Origin: an uncultured Flavobacteriales bacterium
GTDB lineage: Bacteria > Bacteroidota > Bacteroidia > Flavobacteriales_D > CAJJDF01
Direction: 5' to 3'
DNA length: 40,922 nucleotides
Assembly: GCA_938009745.1 (NCBI GenBank)
Contig: CALLII010000029.1
Coordinates: forward strand, 1 to 40,922
Position numbers and translations under genes: made by a program. Positions 36,883 through 40,922 of this stretch are shown here, piece by piece. The notes below the pieces were generated by a model. The model was not told the DNA's origin. It saw nothing but the letters and a program-made list of their open reading frames with translations, and searched no databases. The stretch's first letter is position 1, and every line of letters begins with the position of its first letter.

Positions 36883-38534
36883 TTTAAAGTTACTTTATGA
36901 GTGTAAAATTGATTCTTGTTCGGTTTATTTAAAGACGTTTTCCAAATTTTATTGTTGCGTAAATAAGTAATTTCTATTTTATCATCTTTAAAATACTCTA
37001 TCCATTTATCCGCATTCTCGTGAATAGGAATGTTGTTAATCGTTAGTAATTCATCCTCTCTGGACAATCCCGCTAAATATCCTGAAGAATCTTTTTCTAC
37101 GTGTAATACCTTAGTTTTTTCATCTTCAACAATTAACTTTAACCCATACCAATCCGAAGGGTTTTCAGAAGCTGATTTTGCTAACTTATAACCTCCAAAA
37201 TCAAAAGCTTTCTTGAGCTCACTAGTAAAATCCTTTGTTCCCCAAATATAATTATTAAAAAAAGCAGTGAAAGAATTTCCACTGTGCTTCTCAATACATG
37301 ATTTGTAATCCTCTTCGGTATAACCTATTCCTTTTTTACCAAAATTCACGTACAGGTCTTTCATAACTGTGTGTAAATTTTTCTTATGGTTGGTTGTCTC
37401 TCTCAATTTCATATCTATCATAAAAGAGACTAAACTACCCTCTACATAAATGGATGATTTACGATCTGGAACTCCCTTTTCGTAACCATCTAACCAAGTA
37501 TCGTAAGATGAATCGGCAACAGAAAGATTAAGCCTACCTCCATTTTCATAATGCCTTTTAAGATATTGATTCAATTCTACTAAGTATTGAGTTTTATCAA
37601 AAACTCCAGATTCATGTAATATTAAATCTCCCATGTAAGTGGTAACTCCCTCACATACATAACCAAGCTTAGAATAGTTTTCTTTAGTGTAGTCATAAGG
37701 ATTCATTTCGGCAGGACGAATAGTTTTTATGTTCCATGCATGATACAACTCATGCGAACTAACTCCCAGTAAATCAATGTATCTGGCTTTCATAACTTCA
37801 TAACTTGGACCAAGTACAATAATGGTGCTCGTAACATGTTCCACTCCATGATACGCTTTATGGGGATGTATGATATTGATAAAATGATATTCTTTTGCCG
37901 GAAAACCTCCAAACAATTTCATTTGATAATCGGTAAACTTTTTGAAATCAGTTATTACCTTTTTCCAATCGGGTTTGCACTCGCCATAAAACCATACAGT
38001 AAAATCTACTCCTTTGCTATCGTACGATTTACTTTGTAGAAGAGAGCTTACAACAAAAGGGGTATCAGCCAATTCGTGAAAATCATTGGTTTTTATTTTA
38101 CCTGATTTAAATGGTACACCACAAGCTATTTTTTGTCCTTTTTCTTTATGTATTTCTACTGTACATGTATCATTTATTTTCTCAGGGATATAAATGAAAC
38201 AGTTTACAGGATTTACATACAAAGTATCTTCATCTAAGTAGGTTGAACCAGCATTAAAATCTATTGAATAGTAATTATACTTAACTACAATCTCTTTTGC
38301 TTTAGCTGAATTAACAGTCCAACTGTCTTTAGTTTGTTTGCTGAATTTTAAATCTTTACCATTCTCGTCAGTTACATTAAATTGTTGAATGTTTTTAGCG
38401 AAATTACCTAATTCATACCTGCCAGGCCTCCAAGCAGGTAATTGCAAAGTTGTTTCCTTACTTGTAACTTTTGCTCTGAATTCTATATTCAAATAATGTT
38501 GTGAGCTGTTGCTTGTATCTAATTTGTAATTCAT
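36879..38534 (-). CDS. M61 family metallopeptidase (glycyl aminopeptidase-like) with PDZ domain
   Basis: HELYHAWNIKTIRPAEM (HExxH), YHGVEHVTSTIIVLGP, PDZ-like SSGYLAGLSREDELLTINNIPI. Confidence 0.92.
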   Translation of the reverse strand: MNYKLDTSNSSQHYLNIEFRAKVTSKETTLQLPAWRPGRYELGNFAKNIQQFNVTDENGKDLKFSKQTKDSWTVNSAKAKEIVVKYNYYSIDFNAGSTYLDEDTLYVNPVNCFIYIPEKINDTCTVEIHKEKGQKIACGVPFKSGKIKTNDFHELADTPFVVSSLLQSKSYDSKGVDFTVWFYGECKPDWKKVITDFKKFTDYQMKLFGGFPAKEYHFINIIHPHKAYHGVEHVTSTIIVLGPSYEVMKARYIDLLGVSSHELYHAWNIKTIRPAEMNPYDYTKENYSKLGYVCEGVTTYMGDLILHESGVFDKTQYLVELNQYLKRHYENGGRLNLSVADSSYDTWLDGYEKGVPDRKSSIYVEGSLVSFMIDMKLRETTNHKKNLHTVMKDLYVNFGKKGIGYTEEDYKSCIEKHSGNSFTAFFNNYIWGTKDFTSELKKAFDFGGYKLAKSASENPSDWYGLKLIVEDEKTKVLHVEKDSSGYLAGLSREDELLTINNIPIHENADKWIEYFKDDKIEITYLRNNKIWKTSLNKPNKNQFYTHKVTLK

Positions 38535-38565
38535 AAAATAGTATAACTAAGTTGTGTTTAATTTA

Positions 38566-38616
38566 TGTCAGTTCGAGTGTCTCAATTTTTCATTGAGATG
38601 TATCGAGAACTAGTCA
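38566..38616. repeat. REP-like imperfect palindrome overlapping the 3' end of the BNR-protein CDS
   Basis: tgtcAGTTCgagtgtCTCAATttttcATTGAGatgtatcgaGAACTagtca; nested inverted repeats. The stop codon of ORF 38610-40919(-) lies inside it. Confidence 0.6.
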
Positions 38617-40922
38617 TTAACTGTTCCCCCATTGGTTAGGATTACTTTTCCTTTTTTCCTTTTAAAAAAGAACAAGAATTTTTTCTCTTTAATCTTAATT
38701 CCAGCCCATTCATCTGAGCAAGCTCTAGAAATAGAACCTCCATCAATAATTAATTTAGATTTTGGTTCAAGTGTAATTTCTACTGCAGGTCCCATCACAA
38801 TATCTGAAGTAATTGTAAGTGTAACCCCTCGTTTTACATCAATATCTCTATTCACAAATTGATAGGTAGAAATCTCAGTATCCTTGGTGATTTCAGTATA
38901 GTCACTAATAGAATATAGATCTACTGAATATACACCCCTCCCATAAGTTGAGCAATATAGCTTGTATTGGCAGTAATTCATTTTTAAATCAGTTACCGTT
39001 ACATTTTCAGGAAGTTCCTTTCCATACTTTTTCCATTCTTCGTTATATCTGTCTTTGAGATATACTCCTTCATCTCCTCCACAAAATAACATTCCTTCGT
39101 CTCTTCCATCTCTTAGCAGTGTATGAATTGGAGTTACTGGTAATCCGTATGAATAATCGTACCAAGTCTCTCCTCCATCTTCGGATTTCAATACTCGATA
39201 GTATTCCCAAGATTTTGTCCAAGATTCCGGTTTAAAAAATCCAGATAAAGAGATGTAAATGATGTTATCGTCAAACGGATCTATTTCTATATCGGTTACC
39301 GTTCGGTAGCTCAACATTTCTCTTAGTGTAATTGTGTCTTTACCCCTTTTAGGAATATCAATGTATCTATCTGGATATACTTTAGCATCCGTTAAATCAA
39401 TAAACGATTGCCCACGATTTATTGTTTTCATAAGCTTAGGCGTTCCATTGTTTTTATCAATGTATTCGCCTTCTGCAACCAACATAAAATCTTGATTAGT
39501 TACACTTACAGCAATTTCACCTATCCTTTCCATTCCCTTCACTTCTACTCCATCATCTTTACGGTCTTTTATTTTTTGCAGAAATAGTCTTGGGTTATTG
39601 GCTTCTCCTCTCCTAGCCGATCCAAATAATATAGTTGAATCATCTGCAGCAAACTCTACAGGAAAATCTATGTACCATGATGTAAACGTAGAATTTGGCG
39701 AAAAATATTTTCTGAATTTACCTTGATTGGCAATTATAATATTATTCATAGATTTCATTTTGAATTGAGCATCATCACTCAAAAAATTCCCTCCACCATC
39801 ACCCCCAGAAACAAAGTTCCACTCACCTTTATAATACTCATATGAACCATTATCCTGAGTTCCAATAAGCATGGTGAAATTACTATCGAACTGAGAAATA
39901 GCCATGTTATAAACTTGCAGTGTAGGCAAGTTATATCCATTTAATGATTGGAACTTAGTTTCTTTTGGGTAATACAGAGACAAACCTCCATCATTCCCCA
40001 TCAATACTTTTTCTATTCCATTATGGGAATATACAGCCATTGACCTTACATCATCATGCTCATTTGCAGAAATATTAGCTCGAGGTGATTTCATTCTTAA
40101 TCCGTTTATACTGTCCCATTCAAAAAACTCTATAAATCCTAAGTACAATTTATCAGAATTTGTTTGGCTAAACTCCATTTCCCACTTACTAGGTTTGGCA
40201 TCTCCAGTTTCCCAACTCAATCTTATTTTTCCAGCTGGATAAAATGAATTTCCATTATTTTTTGATTTAAAGAGTTCTATTTCTTTTCCGTCATTAAAAC
40301 CAATCATCATGTTTCCATTACTAAAGCTCGACATCTTAACCATAAGGATGTGTTTGTCTTTAATGCTTTTGAATGTTGGAGTCTCCTCTAGGTTTTTCCA
40401 AGTAGAACCTTGGTTGGTACTTACCCAACAATTACCTCTTGCTCCCCATTGATGAGATGAACTAAGGAAAACCAATCCTTCAGGCGATACTTGCATATCT
40501 ACCAGATATTGAGCTCGAGTTGTTACATAAGGTTCATCTTCTTCTAACCTAAAAATCACTTTCCATGATTTTCCGTTATTTTTAGATAGAAAAACTCTTC
40601 GTTCACTTGCCACATACAAATCTCCATTGGCAGCATACACTACTTTTATTACCGTTTTCCCTTTAAATATCGAATCAAAGGAAGATACCAATTCCCAAGA
40701 ATCTCCCCAATTGGTACTTCGCAATATCCCTCCTGCATAACTATCAAACCCATATACGTAATTACCACCTCCAGCAATTATTTCGTTTTTGTTAGTAGGG
40801 TTTATCGCCATGCTTTTAATTCCCATACCAGGAATTAAGGCTACTTTATCGGTTTTGCAATTCCAAGTTTTTCCAGCATCCATAGTTTTCCAAATTCCAC
40901 TGGAATTGGTTGCCATCAAAAA
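38610..40922 (-). CDS. Large BNR/sortilin-like beta-propeller secreted protein, 5'-partial at window edge, possibly 3'-truncated
   Basis: Asp-box-like motifs (MDAGKTWNC, TNWGDSWEL, NNGKSWKV, TNQGSTWKNL, EDGGETWYDY); start lies beyond the window edge; no sorting domain at the C-terminus. Confidence 0.8.
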   Translation of the reverse strand, partial: FLMATNSSGIWKTMDAGKTWNCKTDKVALIPGMGIKSMAINPTNKNEIIAGGGNYVYGFDSYAGGILRSTNWGDSWELVSSFDSIFKGKTVIKVVYAANGDLYVASERRVFLSKNNGKSWKVIFRLEEDEPYVTTRAQYLVDMQVSPEGLVFLSSSHQWGARGNCWVSTNQGSTWKNLEETPTFKSIKDKHILMVKMSSFSNGNMMIGFNDGKEIELFKSKNNGNSFYPAGKIRLSWETGDAKPSKWEMEFSQTNSDKLYLGFIEFFEWDSINGLRMKSPRANISANEHDDVRSMAVYSHNGIEKVLMGNDGGLSLYYPKETKFQSLNGYNLPTLQVYNMAISQFDSNFTMLIGTQDNGSYEYYKGEWNFVSGGDGGGNFLSDDAQFKMKSMNNIIIANQGKFRKYFSPNSTFTSWYIDFPVEFAADDSTILFGSARRGEANNPRLFLQKIKDRKDDGVEVKGMERIGEIAVSVTNQDFMLVAEGEYIDKNNGTPKLMKTINRGQSFIDLTDAKVYPDRYIDIPKRGKDTITLREMLSYRTVTDIEIDPFDDNIIYISLSGFFKPESWTKSWEYYRVLKSEDGGETWYDYSYGLPVTPIHTLLRDGRDEGMLFCGGDEGVYLKDRYNEEWKKYGKELPENVTVTDLKMNYCQYKLYCSTYGRGVYSVDLYSISDYTEITKDTEISTYQFVNRDIDVKRGVTLTITSDIVMGPAVEITLEPKSKLIIDGGSISRACSDEWAGIKIKEKKFLFFFKRKKGKVILTNGGTVND

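Overview
This 40.9 kb AT-rich window looks like a chromosomal segment of a Bacteroidota (Flavobacteriia-like) bacterium. Supporting signs are a T9SS sorting domain, TTTG-N19-TAnnTTTG promoter architecture and the gene repertoire. Most of it is housekeeping: TrkH/TrkA K+ uptake, MrdA(PBP2)/RodA, a GH3 + beta-lactamase-like fusion, GmhA plus a HddC-GmhB fusion, RelA/SpoT, PyrD, HMG-CoA lyase, L28, pirin, MsrA, two L,D-transpeptidases, PhhB and an M61 peptidase. Four areas stand out. (1) At 15.5-16.2 kb, an intact tRNA-Arg(TCT) lies between two decayed tRNA-like copies and next to a small GIY-YIG nuclease ORF. The last codons of that ORF are the D-arm of one decayed copy, and the tRNA 3' end is repeated on the far side, which suggests a tRNA-targeted mobile or self-duplicating unit. 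(2) At 22.7-24.1 kb, an accessory LRR gene is bracketed by perfect 10-bp inverted repeats, a TAAC/GTTA-bounded hairpin on one side and a ~173-bp MITE-like element on the other. (3) At 25.1-31.2 kb, two tandem ~1000-aa secreted paralogs are built from dozens of 'AIGYxAGYNNKG'-type repeats and end in a Peptidase_S74 chaperone domain. (4) At ~38.57-38.62 kb, a REP-like palindrome contains the stop codon of a large BNR/sortilin-like protein that lacks a sorting domain. No rRNA, CRISPR array or complete transposase was found.
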